Below are positions 1-10,363 of a stretch of DNA of 64,000 nucleotides, piece by piece. The DNA lies in NCBI GenBank assembly GCA_030263455.1, contig SZOZ01000009.1, positions 177,462-241,461 on the forward strand. The letters run 5' to 3'. This DNA comes from Synechococcales cyanobacterium CNB (GTDB taxonomy: Bacteria; Planctomycetota; Phycisphaerae; Phycisphaerales; UBA1924). The translations under genes were made by a program, and so were the position numbers. Below the pieces are notes generated by a model, which saw nothing but the letters and a program-made list of their open reading frames with translations, was not told where the DNA came from and did no database searches. How positions within the stretch are numbered: position 1 is the first letter of the stretch; every line of letters starts with the position of its first letter.

Positions 1-3000
1 GCTCAGGTTGATCACGCCCTCCGTGTGCACCGTGAACTCACCCAGCGGCAGCGGGTAACGGTCGAACGTCACCACCCCGTCCCGCATGTGGAACTTGATC
101 GCGGGCATCCGGCGTCCCACCTGCCCCGCGTCGCGCTGCTGCACCACGCGCAGCACCTTCGAGAACATGTCGCTCGTCGCGAAACTCGCGGTGCCCAGGT
201 CCAGCGTCAGGTCACCGTTCAGCGCGTCGAACGTCCCGTCGATCGGCACCACGACCGGTGAGTCCAGCGTCACTCGCAGCGGCTCGTCTCGCTCGGTCTT
301 CTCGAAGCGCGACACGATCGGGATCGCCGCACGGAACCGGTCCGTCAGGTCCGTCGTCACCCGCGAGACCGTCGCGTTGCTCGCGGGATCGACGACGAAG
401 ACGCCGTTCGCCATTCGCCCCTGCACCGTCGCGTTCGCGTTCGGCGAACCTGCCGACGCCCGCAGCATTCCCGCGTTCTTGGACAGGTTCTGCGCCGAAG
501 CCGAGAAGTTCACTCGCTCGCCCAGGGCATCGACCAGCAGCCCGCCCTGATTCGCCAGCCCGTCCAGCAGTTCCGTCGGGATCGGCTCGATCCCCGCCTC
601 GACGTTCACCACCGCCGTCTCGAACGACGGGTTCCCCGCCTCGTCCGCGAACCGCGCGATCGTTCCGGCGATCCGGCTCTTCGTGGGGCGCACCTCGGGC
701 CGGTCGCCCAGCGTCCAACGCGGCACGTCCATCGTGAACGCCAGCTCACTCGGGTTGGACCCGCGCCGAACGTCCAGCGCGACCCCGCCGATCTTCAACG
801 CCACGCCCTCGTCCGTTACCAGCGACGTGTCCGGCAGCGCAGCGCTCGCCTGCACGTTGAACGTCGGCGCTCGCAGCGGCCCCGTCCCCTCGCCGAGCGG
901 AACCACGAGCCGTTCGAGGCGCACGACCGCAGGCGTGGGAGCCGCAAAGGCCAGAGAGCGCGGGCGTCCGTCCGGCGGTGGAGCAAACACCCACCTGTTT
1001 CCCCACTCGGGATGGATCATCGCCCGCACCTCGGCGGGCGCGGACAGTTCCATCCGGTCCGCGTGCAGAGCGACCGAGATCGGCGCGGCCGTGTTCACTC
1101 GCTCCGAGACGATCGCCAGCGAGAACATGTCCGGCTGTGCGGACGTACCCGAGCCGGGAGCGCCGGCGAGCGAGCGCAGCGTGGCGGAGGCGTCGATGCG
1201 CGCCGTCGGTCCGAGCGCACCGGCGAGCAGTCCCGGGCGATCGAGCACCTTGTCCACCCAGGAGGTCTTGACCTGGTCGAGCGTGAACGAGGCCTGCGCC
1301 GGCCCGGCGAGCGCGCGTGCCTTGACGGGCGCGGCGCCCTTGCCGGCGAGCGTGAACAGCACGCCCTCGGCTGTCAGGAAGCCGCGGAGGACAACGTTGG
1401 CCTCCGCCACGCCGCCGCGGTCGCCCAGAGCGCCCGCCGGCAGGTCGAGCGTGATGCGCATATTGTCGATCCGCATGTGGTCTACGCGAAGGGGGGGGCT
1501 TCCTTCGCCCATCGGCACGGTCACGCCTCGCATGGGAATGAGACCGCGCACCTCGACCGCCGCCTTGCCCTGGGTGCGTTCCCAGTCCGGCGAGCCGTCC
1601 GGGGCAAGCGCGATCGTCAGGCCGCCCACGCTCAGGTGAAGGTCCGCCACGTTCGACAACCGCGGCAGCGACGCGGGATCGGGCGCGAACGCATCGATGA
1701 GCAGTTCCGCGGCCCTCGGCTTGACTTTCGCCGCCACGACCGCCCGTTCGAGCGCGACCGCCGACGGCGAGTACCGGCCCGCCAGCGTTGCGTTCCCCTC
1801 CGCGTACGCCACGCGGGCGTCGATCCCCGTCGTGTCGTCTGCTGGCTTCACCTCCGCGTGCACGTCGATCGTTTCACCCGCGATCTCGCGGGCAATCGTC
1901 AGCGTGTCCGCCTGCCGCTCGCCCACGCGCCGCAACTCCGGCGGCAGCACCTCCACCAGCGCGACCGGCACGCCGACCAACGCGATCGTCCCGGCGGGCT
2001 TCACCCCCGCCGCATCGATGGAGTCCATCACCGACCCGCCGGCCCCCGGATCGCGGATCAGACCGTCCAGCGTCGCCCTCGCCTGCGCCGTGAACGGCTT
2101 GTCGCGGTGCGTCATCGTCGCGTCCAGCTCCACGCGCGGCGCGCCCTCCGGCGCCGCCTTCATCTTCGCCCGCAACTCGCTCAGACCCAGCGGCACCGGC
2201 TGCACCCGCGGCGTCACGCCCGGCGGCAGCGGGTCGTACGTCGCCGACAACTCGCCCGCCGTCACCGTCGCCTCGAACCGCGAGCGATGCACCACCGGCA
2301 TCATCGACTCCGCGTCGAACGGCACGCGAAGATCGCTCACCACCGCTCGCGCCCACCCGGTTGTTCCGACGCGAACTCGTGTCTCCGCGGGCACCAACCT
2401 CCGCAGGACCGGCCCCGGGCGGCGCAGCGCGATGACCACGCCCTCCTCCCGGTTCGAGAGTTCGTTGTCCGCCCACCGCAGCGGCGCGGTCACGTCCGCG
2501 TGCCGCGATCGCACCGTCAGGTCCAGGTCCGCCGCCGGCGCTCCCGAGTCATCGAACGTCGTCGCCGCCACCGCCAGCAGCGACACAGTCGGCCCCAGAT
2601 CGTCGGGCAGGTTCAGACCCGCCGCGGTCAGCGCATCGGCGAGGAACGACTGCACCAGCGACGACGAAACGTCTCGCACGCTCACGCGACCGTCCACCGT
2701 GCGCGGCATGCCGGGGCGGCCCGCGGTGTCCAGCAGCCCCCCTCCTCGCACCCCGACCTCCACCACGCCCGCCGACTCACCGTCCACCTTCGCAGACGCT
2801 CGCAGGTCCACCGTCGGCGAATCCGGGTTGGCCGCGCCGACGCGCAATGCGAGCGGCGCGAGTTCAACACGCCGCGACGGCTCGCTCGGACCAGGCTGCC
2901 ACTGCGCCCGCGTCTCGCCCACGTCCACTTCGACTATCGCCGACACCCCGCGCAGGTCCGGCCCGTCCGGCGACGCCAATCCCGCCACCCGCGCCGACGC

Positions 3001-4674
3001 CGACGGCACGCGAATCTCCACCCGTGCGCCCTCCGACACCGACACGCCGCGCGCCGACAGCAGGCGATCCAGCGCGGGCGCGGCCGAACGCACCAGCACG
3101 CGCACGCCATCGCCACGAGTCGAGACCGTTTCGCCGTCGTACGCCAGCGCGGCGTCAACCTCCACGTTCGCCGAGCGCACCGCCGCCGTCACCGCGCCTG
3201 CCGACGCTGACGGGTCCGCACCCGGCATCGCCTCGGCGCGCACCGAAACGTCCACCGTCGGCCCGAGGTCTGTGCCAAGGTCGATCGCCGCGCCCGCGGG
3301 CAACGACGCCTCCACCATCTCCGCGAACGGTTGCAGGATCGGCGTAGCAAACCCCGTCAGATCGACCGACCCCTCCACCCGACCCGGCAGCCCCGCCCGC
3401 GGCGCGCCCGCATCATCCAGCAGCCCCGAAGCCGACAGCACGATCCGCAACTCGCCCGCCGGCTCGCCGCCGATCGTCGCCTTCGTCCCCCCCCCCACGC
3501 GCACGCCCGACGCCAGGTCCGTCGCGTCGATGCGCACCTCCATCGGCTCGACCGCGAAGGGCTTTCGCGGCGAGGCCGGCAGCAGCGCGGTCCCCTCCAC
3601 CGCGCTCGTCGCCAGCAGCAGCGTCGCCGAGGCCCGCCGAAGGTCCGGCGGCCCCCCCCCCAGCGGCACCGGCAGGGCGGCGACCTCCGCCTCGACCCGC
3701 ACCGTCGGCAGCCGCGTGAACGCCACCGACTCGTCTGCCTCGAACGCCGCCGCGAGCATGGGGAACATCGCCGCCAGCGCCTGCGCATCCGCGCTCAGGG
3801 TCGCCGGCCTCACCGTTCGCGCCACCCCCCCCTCCAGTGCGATCTCGCCGCCCGTCTCCACGCCCGGCAGCGTTACCTCCCATGCCAGCGACCCGTTCGC
3901 GTTTTCCGCGTCCACCTTCCCGGCCGCATCCGTCAGCCCGTCAACCCGAGCCGTGATCTTCAGGTTCCCGCCGTCGGTCAGCGTCGCCGCGCTTGCCCCG
4001 GTCTGCGTGCGGGCCGTCAACTCCAGCGTCCACGGCCTGCCGACTTCGACGCTCGCGCTCCCGCGCAGGTCTCGGATCGCCGCGGCCGCGATCGTTCCCC
4101 CCGTCCGCTCCGGCAGCGATTCGTCCACCACCGTTACCGACACGCCCTCCACCGCCAGCGCGGCCCGCAACCCCGCCGGCAGCACGACCGGCTCCGTGCT
4201 CGGCACCGAGGGGGGGGCGGGCGTCGCAGGCGCGGTCGCCCGCTCCACGTTCGTCGAGCCGTCCGCCCGCCGCACCACCGTCGCGTGCCCCGACACCACC
4301 ACCCGCCCCGCATCGCGCCAGTTTGTCGCCAGACCGAGCAGCCCGCGCTCAACCCGCGCATCCAGCACCGCGACCTCGCCGCCCTCGGGGTCCACCAGCC
4401 GCAGGCGCTCGACGCGCTGCGAGCCGAACCACGACAGCGAGACCTGCCCGATCTCGACCCGCCCCGCGATCGCCCCGGATGCCGCACGCTCCACCCGCGC
4501 CCGCACGATCGGCCCTGCGATCATCGGCCCCACCGCAAGCAGAACGACCACAAGCGCCGCCACCACGATCAGGACGCGCACTACGCGCCTCCGCCGCCGC
4601 GGCTTGCCCGCGCCACCACCGCTGCCTCTCCCGGTTGCCCCGCTGGATCCAGCACCCGCCGTTGCCTTCGCCAT
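1..4674 (-). CDS. Giant AsmA-like envelope protein (3' end beyond window)
   Basis: The reading frame is open from an ATG at 4674 to the window edge, giving at least 1558 residues with the C-terminus missing. GGAGGG lies just upstream of the ATG. The N-terminus is a short Gly/Ser-rich cytoplasmic tail, then RRRR, then one membrane segment at about residues 35-58 (VLIVVAALVVVLLAVG). The rest is long and beta-rich, with repeated patterns such as VERLRLVDPEGGEV and MRDGVVTFDRYPLPLG, as in AsmA/DUF748/TamB-type proteins that span or line the periplasm and are linked to outer-membrane lipid transport. The family call rests on architecture and texture, not on a specific catalytic motif. Runs of 8-10 G/C occur inside the frame. 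It follows nusG on the same strand after a 209-bp gap, where many bacteria have rplK. Confidence 0.75.
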   Translation of the reverse strand, partial: MAKATAGAGSSGATGRGSGGGAGKPRRRRRVVRVLIVVAALVVVLLAVGPMIAGPIVRARVERAASGAIAGRVEIGQVSLSWFGSQRVERLRLVDPEGGEVAVLDARVERGLLGLATNWRDAGRVVVSGHATVVRRADGSTNVERATAPATPAPPSVPSTEPVVLPAGLRAALAVEGVSVTVVDESLPERTGGTIAAAAIRDLRGSASVEVGRPWTLELTARTQTGASAATLTDGGNLKITARVDGLTDAAGKVDAENANGSLAWEVTLPGVETGGEIALEGGVARTVRPATLSADAQALAAMFPMLAAAFEADESVAFTRLPTVRVEAEVAALPVPLGGGPPDLRRASATLLLATSAVEGTALLPASPRKPFAVEPMEVRIDATDLASGVRVGGGTKATIGGEPAGELRIVLSASGLLDDAGAPRAGLPGRVEGSVDLTGFATPILQPFAEMVEASLPAGAAIDLGTDLGPTVDVSVRAEAMPGADPSASAGAVTAAVRSANVEVDAALAYDGETVSTRGDGVRVLVRSAAPALDRLLSARGVSVSEGARVEIRVPSASARVAGLASPDGPDLRGVSAIVEVDVGETRAQWQPGPSEPSRRVELAPLALRVGAANPDSPTVDLRASAKVDGESAGVVEVGVRGGGLLDTAGRPGMPRTVDGRVSVRDVSSSLVQSFLADALTAAGLNLPDDLGPTVSLLAVAATTFDDSGAPAADLDLTVRSRHADVTAPLRWADNELSNREEGVVIALRRPGPVLRRLVPAETRVRVGTTGWARAVVSDLRVPFDAESMMPVVHRSRFEATVTAGELSATYDPLPPGVTPRVQPVPLGLSELRAKMKAAPEGAPRVELDATMTHRDKPFTAQARATLDGLIRDPGAGGSVMDSIDAAGVKPAGTIALVGVPVALVEVLPPELRRVGERQADTLTIAREIAGETIDVHAEVKPADDTTGIDARVAYAEGNATLAGRYSPSAVALERAVVAAKVKPRAAELLIDAFAPDPASLPRLSNVADLHLSVGGLTIALAPDGSPDWERTQGKAAVEVRGLIPMRGVTVPMGEGSPPLRVDHMRIDNMRITLDLPAGALGDRGGVAEANVVLRGFLTAEGVLFTLAGKGAAPVKARALAGPAQASFTLDQVKTSWVDKVLDRPGLLAGALGPTARIDASATLRSLAGAPGSGTSAQPDMFSLAIVSERVNTAAPISVALHADRMELSAPAEVRAMIHPEWGNRWVFAPPPDGRPRSLAFAAPTPAVVRLERLVVPLGEGTGPLRAPTFNVQASAALPDTSLVTDEGVALKIGGVALDVRRGSNPSELAFTMDVPRWTLGDRPEVRPTKSRIAGTIARFADEAGNPSFETAVVNVEAGIEPIPTELLDGLANQGGLLVDALGERVNFSASAQNLSKNAGMLRASAGSPNANATVQGRMANGVFVVDPASNATVSRVTTDLTDRFRAAIPIVSRFEKTERDEPLRVTLDSPVVVPIDGTFDALNGDLTLDLGTASFATSDMFSKVLRVVQQRDAGQVGRRMPAIKFHMRDGVVTFDRYPLPLGEFTVHTEGVINLS

Positions 4675-4883
4675 GGCCCCTCACCCTCCGCGCTCGAACC
4701 CCGTGAAAGGGTACCGACCCGACCCCCGGCCGGCTGCCCGCGATGACCCCCAGCGTCCGGGTGTTGTACGGAACCGTCGTGGCGTGATACGAAGCACGCG
4801 CCTCGCGCTTGCCCATGAGCATCGCTGCTGCCGTCGATCAGAAGGAACCCGAGGGTCAGGTCTGAGCGTGCCGGCGCTGAACG

Positions 4884-5549
4884 CTACCGGTCGTCCGCCT
4901 TGGCGATCTGCCACTCTTCGAGGTCGATCGGCGCCTGGCGGCCGAAGATCGTCACCAGCACGCGCACCATGCCCTTGTCCGGGAAGAGTTCGTCGATCGT
5001 CCCTTCGTAGGACTGGAACGGCCCTTCCTTGATCAGCACGTGCTCGCCCTTCTCGAACGTCAGCTTGACCGTCGGCTCCTCGTCCGGCTTGCGCGAGTCG
5101 CGGAGCATCTTCTCGATCTCGTGCTCCTTCATCGGCGTCGGCCGACCGGCCGTGCCCACGAAGTCCCCCACCCCCGTCGTCTCCTTGATGAGGAAGAAGA
5201 CGTCCTGCGGGATGCGCCCGTCCGGCTCCAGCCGCATCTCCACGAACACGTACCCCGGGTAGAGTTTCGTCTCCGTGATCTTCTGCTTCCCGCCCTTGAT
5301 CGTCTTGGTTTTCTCGGTCGGCACGAGGATGCGCTTCACGAGGTTCGTCATCCCCTCGATCTGCACCTTGCGGAGCAGTGTCTCGCGGACCGAGTTCTCC
5401 TTGTTCGAAGCCACGCGCAGTACGAACCAGTCCATCCCCTCGTGACGGACAGGCTCCTCCTCGGGGATCAGGTCCGCCTTCTCGTTCGGGCGGCCGTCGA
5501 AGGCTGGGGCGGTCGTCTGCTCGGCGGTCGTGCGCTCGTGCTCGGACAT
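4884..5549 (-). CDS. nusG: Transcription termination/antitermination factor NusG
   Basis: 221 residues. An N-terminal extension of about 38 residues, rich in Glu and Thr, precedes the NGN domain (about 40-150), which carries WFVLRVASNKENSVRE and the hallmark YPGYVFVEM near 97-105. A KOW domain follows at about 164-200 (FEKGEHVLIKEGPF). NusG binds RNA polymerase, reduces pausing and couples to Rho or the ribosome. It follows secE by 54 nt, the classic secE-nusG order. The N-terminal extension is longer than in E. coli. The next gene on the same strand is an AsmA-like gene rather than rplK/rplA. Confidence 0.97.
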   Translation of the reverse strand: MSEHERTTAEQTTAPAFDGRPNEKADLIPEEEPVRHEGMDWFVLRVASNKENSVRETLLRKVQIEGMTNLVKRILVPTEKTKTIKGGKQKITETKLYPGYVFVEMRLEPDGRIPQDVFFLIKETTGVGDFVGTAGRPTPMKEHEIEKMLRDSRKPDEEPTVKLTFEKGEHVLIKEGPFQSYEGTIDELFPDKGMVRVLVTIFGRQAPIDLEEWQIAKADDR

Positions 5550-5603
5550 GGTGCGGTCTCCCGGCCGCGGGCGCGGCGGTGGAGGGTTGGAGCGAAGCGT
5601 CGG

Positions 5604-6278
5604 TCAGCGCTCAAGCACGCCGACCGCGTCGAAGAACGCGGCGAAGGCCTGATCCACCACGTACAGGAACCCGGCGATCAGGACGCAGGCGACGATCACC
5701 ACCCACGTCGAGCCGATGACCTCGCGCCGGGTGGACCAGTTCACCTTCTTCATCTCGCCGTCGGTCGCGATCAGGAACTCGACCGCGCGCGGGCTGCGGG
5801 CCGTAAACCGGTAGATCAGCCACATGCCGACCAGCAGCACCACCGCCACCATCCCGGCCTGGAGGTACAACTGCTCGAACAGGGGCACGGCCGAGACGCT
5901 CGCGATCGACGCCTCGAACCCGCCGTCGCCCCGGAACGCGATGATGGCCGCCGGGCTGGTCCCGTCGCGCAGCACGGGCGGCTCGACGATAAGCGTCCCG
6001 CCCGCCTCGAGCCGATCGATCGAACGCACCACCGCCTCGCCGAACGAGGCCCGCTGCGCCGTCACCGGGTCGATCGCCAGCGCGTCGAGCCGCGCTCCGG
6101 CAGCGGTCGCCCCCTGCGTCGGCCCGAGGGTGTAGCGCCACGCGCCGGCCGGAATCTTGATGAGCGCGGCCTGACTCCACACCCATGCCGCGCACGCGAG
6201 CAGCAGCACGCCCGCACCAACGGCCGTCAGCACGCGGACCCAGTACCCCTGCCCCGGCTTGTAGATCCCGATCGCCAT
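5604..6278 (-). CDS. secE: Preprotein translocase subunit SecE with an enlarged exported loop
   Basis: I place the start at the ATG at 6278 (MAIGIYKPGQGY), giving 224 residues. The frame continues upstream through the tRNA-Trp gene, but that part is the tRNA read as protein. The SecE signature EMKKVNWSTRREV lies at about 175-187, followed by the conserved C-terminal membrane segment (about 190-215). Two more membrane segments lie at about 15-35 and 138-158. Roughly 100 residues between them should face outside the cytoplasm, much more than in three-span SecE of E. coli. The gene lies between tRNA-Trp and nusG, as in many bacteria. SecE is an essential SecYEG clamp subunit. Confidence 0.92.
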   Translation of the reverse strand: MAIGIYKPGQGYWVRVLTAVGAGVLLLACAAWVWSQAALIKIPAGAWRYTLGPTQGATAAGARLDALAIDPVTAQRASFGEAVVRSIDRLEAGGTLIVEPPVLRDGTSPAAIIAFRGDGGFEASIASVSAVPLFEQLYLQAGMVAVVLLVGMWLIYRFTARSPRAVEFLIATDGEMKKVNWSTRREVIGSTWVVIVACVLIAGFLYVVDQAFAAFFDAVGVLER

Positions 6279-6331
6279 GCTCGGCCCCACCGGCAGGCCC
6301 GCGCCCGCCGTCGTGTCGTTTCCATCCCAAG

Positions 6332-6404
<73 letters not shown>

Positions 6405-6478
6405 ATCAATCACCAGGCATCAGGCATCAGGGAGGGCAGAAGCAACCTGGCTCCCAGTGCTCGATGCCAAATGCCTCT

Positions 6479-6661
6479 CTACTTCCGCTTGATCTTGTGT
6501 GTCGTGTGCTTGCGAAGTCGTGGGCTGTACTTGCGCAGGCCCTCCTTCAACTTCTCGGGCAGGCCGCCCTTGGTGTTGACGCTCGTGCGGTAGTTCAGGT
6601 CGCCGCACTCGGTGCACTGCAGCCAGACGTACTCGCGTGCCACCGCTTTCTTCTTGGCCAT
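6479..6661 (-). CDS. rpmG: Large ribosomal subunit protein bL33
   Basis: 60 residues starting [16 protein letters not shown]. An in-frame upstream start is possible, but the family begins at this Met and a GGAAAGGA sequence lies before it. The protein has a CTEC pair and YRTSVNTKG near residues 16-32 and a basic C-terminus ending [10 protein letters not shown]. Only two of the four zinc-ribbon cysteines of the C+ type are visible. It lies between tuf and tRNA-Trp in the conserved translation block. Confidence 0.95.
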   Translation of the reverse strand: MAKKKAVAREYVWLQCTECGDLNYRTSVNTKGGLPEKLKEGLRKYSPRLRKHTTHKIKRK

Positions 6662-6707
6662 GGTCGAGCGGTCCTTTCCGTTCGGGGCATCTACCCCGGT
6701 CGTCAAA

Positions 6708-6738
6708 GCGGCCCGCCGGGGATCTCCCGACGGGCCGC
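6708..6738 (-). terminator. Hairpin after tuf, possible terminator
   Basis: GCGGCCCG at 6731-6738 (minus strand) pairs with CGGGCCGC at 6708-6715, and TTTGACG follows on the minus strand. The T-run is short. A second hairpin (CCCCCGC/GCGGGGG, about 6789-6806) lies directly behind the tuf stop codon. Together they may stop or attenuate transcription between tuf and rpmG. Confidence 0.45.
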
Positions 6739-6813
6739 GCCGATTCTAGGCCTGCCCCTCGGCTCGGCGCCGATCCGGGGCGTGATGGACCCCCGCCCGA
6801 GCGGGGGAGTCGG

Positions 6814-8031
<1,218 letters not shown>

Positions 8032-8199
8032 GTCCGACTACCTCCACAGGTTCCGGTTGTCTCCCGGCGACGATCCCGCCGGCCGGCTGGGCCACCGCCC
8101 AGGGGTTGTACGCTCGATCCTCCGCGGGAATACAGGCCCGCCCGTCCCGGCCGCCCCACCTCGCGGCCCCTACCACACTACGCCCGGTTCAGCAGGACA

Positions 8200-8271
8200 A
8201 GCCGCTGATGGGATTTGAACCCATGACCTCACCCTTACCAAGGGTGCGCTCTACCACTGAGCTACAGCGGC
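8200..8271 (-). tRNA. trnT: tRNA-Thr (anticodon GGT)
   Basis: A 72-nt cloverleaf on the minus strand. Acceptor arms are GCCGCTG and CAGCGGC, the D-arm is GCTC-AGTGGTA-GAGC, the anticodon stem CACCC/GGGTG holds TTGGTAA with anticodon GGT, and the T-arm is ATGGG-TTCAAAT-CCCAT. The discriminator is T and no CCA is encoded. It lies 168 nt upstream of tuf. Confidence 0.97.
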
Positions 8272-8307
8272 ACAATCGCCGCCCAGCTGGCCACCGAGCG
8301 AGCACGG

Positions 8308-8335
8308 ATGATACCCGGAGCCCCCAGACGGTCAA
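8308..8335 (-). promoter_or_regulatory. Sigma-70-type promoter for tRNA-Thr and tuf
   Basis: On the minus strand TTGACC (8330-8335) is separated by 16 bp from TATCAT (8308-8313). The tRNA begins 36 nt after the -10 box. Because it drives a highly expressed stable RNA, it is a useful local reference for what a promoter looks like in this genome. Confidence 0.75.
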
Positions 8336-8366
8336 CCGGCCCAGCCACGCCCCGGAACCGCCCGCC

Positions 8367-9152
8367 TCAGTCCCCGTCCGCCAGTTCAGGCCTCGGCATC
8401 AACTCGTACCGGTCGCTCGGCCCAGGCCCGAAGACCACGAACCGGATCGAACCGTCGAACGCCGCCATGTTCCCCCCCGACGGCTCCGAGTGCCACGACG
8501 CATCCAGCACACCCTGCTTCGGACCCTCGGCCCCGGACGCGATGTACCAGATGGGGTCCGCAACGAGCAGCAACCGGCTCGGCTGGGCGGTCACCTCCGC
8601 GACCTTCAGCGGGCGTGCCAGATCGTCGATCCCCGCCCGCGTCGAGTCCAGCAGGAACGTGTTCGCCCGGTACGACGTCCCGAACGCCTCGAAGCACGTC
8701 CGATCGTCCAGAACCGACTGCTTCGGTGCGTTGCGAGGCCCCTTCAGATAGATGCCCACGTCCGCCGGGCAGGCGAACGTTCTCGCCACGCGCCCGCTCT
8801 CTGCGTGCGCCTCTCCCGCCATGTAGGGATTGATGGGCCTCTCCGCGTCCAGCACGGCCAGCTCCCCGCCGCCGAGAAACCGCACCCCGCCGTACTGCCA
8901 GTCCGGCTCGTCCGTGTGGCGTGGAAACTGTTCGTGTTCCTGGAAGTAGGCATGCCACCCCAGCCCGATCTGTCGCAGGTTGTTCGCGCACACCGCCTCG
9001 TGCGCGATGCTGCGCGTGTGCCCGAGCAGCGGCAGCAGCAGGCCGACCAGGATCGCGACGATCGCGAGGCTGATGATCAGCTCGACCACGGAGAACCCGC
9101 GCCGCGAACGGTGACGACCCTGCACCACTCGGGAACCTCCTGTGCGTTCCAT
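8367..9152 (-). CDS. Prepilin-like protein (type II/IV pseudopilin leader)
   Basis: 261 residues from the ATG at 9152. A short basic leader RRGFSVVELIISLAIVAIL is a prepilin peptidase site (cleavage after Gly, Glu at +5), followed by a hydrophobic helix. Next come HTRSIAHEAVCANNLRQIG, typical of planctomycete DUF1559-like pseudopilins, and a C-terminal SWHSEPSGGNMAAFDG element resembling the H...DG tail of that group. Its exact substrate or fibre is unknown. Such proteins are numerous in planctomycetes; two others lie at 26786 and 63883. Confidence 0.85.
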   Translation of the reverse strand: MERTGGSRVVQGRHRSRRGFSVVELIISLAIVAILVGLLLPLLGHTRSIAHEAVCANNLRQIGLGWHAYFQEHEQFPRHTDEPDWQYGGVRFLGGGELAVLDAERPINPYMAGEAHAESGRVARTFACPADVGIYLKGPRNAPKQSVLDDRTCFEAFGTSYRANTFLLDSTRAGIDDLARPLKVAEVTAQPSRLLLVADPIWYIASGAEGPKQGVLDASWHSEPSGGNMAAFDGSIRFVVFGPGPSDRYELMPRPELADGD

Positions 9153-9223
9153 CTTAGCGGGCCGCGCTCCCTCGCAACAGCGTCCCGCCCCGAGGGAACC
9201 TCCGCGATTTGAGCTGCACCGCC

Positions 9224-10363
9224 TTATGTCCGGATCGTCGAGAGCGACGCCACGGCAACCAGGCCGAGCACCACCGTCGGGACGAACACCCCCACGGCTG
9301 CCGGCAACCCGGGCACCGGCGCGGACGCACCCAGTATTCCCCCGAGCAACGCCACGATCGCCACGGGCGCACACCGCAGCGTCCGAGCGACCATGTTACC
9401 GGGCGTGCGAACAAGAAAAAACGGCAGAGCGATCAGCAACGCGAGCACGTTCGACGCCATGATCGACACCCGGCCCCACCGCTCGCGCTGGATCTGTTCC
9501 CGCCTCGCTCGCACCTCGGGAGCGTCTCGGTCCAGCCGGTCGAGCACGCGGAGCATCTGCCCGAGTTGGCGCCAGCTCAGCGCGTGCCGATAGGCGTCGT
9601 GCCGACGGACCCGCAACTCCGTCGGGTCCAGGTTCGTCTCGATCCGCTCCACCCGCACGGGCTGCTCGGCCTTGTTCGTCCGCGACTCGGCGATCCCGCC
9701 GTCCAGGTCCCAGCCGCCGGCCCGCCATCGCGCCCGCTCCGCGTGAATCCGGCGGATCGCCATGCCCTGCGTGTCGCGCTCCCAGACGTAGACGTCCTCC
9801 AGCACTCCCGTGTCCGCGTCGAACGCCCTCGCGTACCACACCCGCCCGAGCGTGTCCGCGACCAGCGGCACGCGCGACGCCCCCATGGCGTGCTGCCCGG
9901 CCTGCCCCGTGTCTCGAGCCAGCAGCGGCGCGATGCGCGGCAGCGCGAACTCCTGGTTCAGCGCCTGCACGCCGGTCATCACGAGCGCGACCGCAAGGAT
10001 CGGCGCGGCCACACGCCGCAGGCTCAGCCCGCTGGCCAGCATCGCGACCAGTTCCCGGTGTCGCACCAGTTGCGTGAGCGTGAAGCCCATCGCGGCGACC
10101 ATCACCAGGCCGAGCATGAAGTTGAACAGCTGCAGCAGACGGGGCCACCAGAGGTCCGCCACCAGGAACGCGGTCACCACGGCCACCCGTGCGCCCGAAG
10201 GCTGCGCGTCGCTCCCCGACTGCGCCAGTTTCGTCGCGTTCGCGATGAACCTGTGCACATTCAGCGAGACGTCGATCGCCACCACGAAACTGAACAGCAG
10301 CACGAACAGCACGACCACGTTCACGAGGAACTGCCGCGCGATGTACCGATCCAGCAGCCTCAT
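9224..10363 (-). CDS. LptF/LptG-family permease, LptG-like
   Basis: 379 residues from the ATG at 10363 (MRLLDRYIARQFLVNV), the typical LptF/G start. Three membrane segments sit in the first about 130 residues, a periplasmic beta-jellyroll-like middle (WYARAFDADTGVLEDVYVW) follows, and three segments lie at the C-terminus. LptF and LptG form the inner-membrane ABC permease that extracts LPS and hands it to LptC. The ATG overlaps the stop of the PAP2 gene in an ATGA arrangement. A companion permease gene lies at 12743-14482. The LptF/LptG assignment of each copy is an inference. Confidence 0.85.
   Translation of the reverse strand: MRLLDRYIARQFLVNVVVLFVLLFSFVVAIDVSLNVHRFIANATKLAQSGSDAQPSGARVAVVTAFLVADLWWPRLLQLFNFMLGLVMVAAMGFTLTQLVRHRELVAMLASGLSLRRVAAPILAVALVMTGVQALNQEFALPRIAPLLARDTGQAGQHAMGASRVPLVADTLGRVWYARAFDADTGVLEDVYVWERDTQGMAIRRIHAERARWRAGGWDLDGGIAESRTNKAEQPVRVERIETNLDPTELRVRRHDAYRHALSWRQLGQMLRVLDRLDRDAPEVRARREQIQRERWGRVSIMASNVLALLIALPFFLVRTPGNMVARTLRCAPVAIVALLGGILGASAPVPGLPAAVGVFVPTVVLGLVAVASLSTIRT

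Noticed and set aside
1697..5032. Long open plus-strand frame over the AsmA-like gene
   Set aside because: Ser/Arg/Thr/Pro-rich, without domains or a ribosome-binding site; an antisense shadow caused by high GC.
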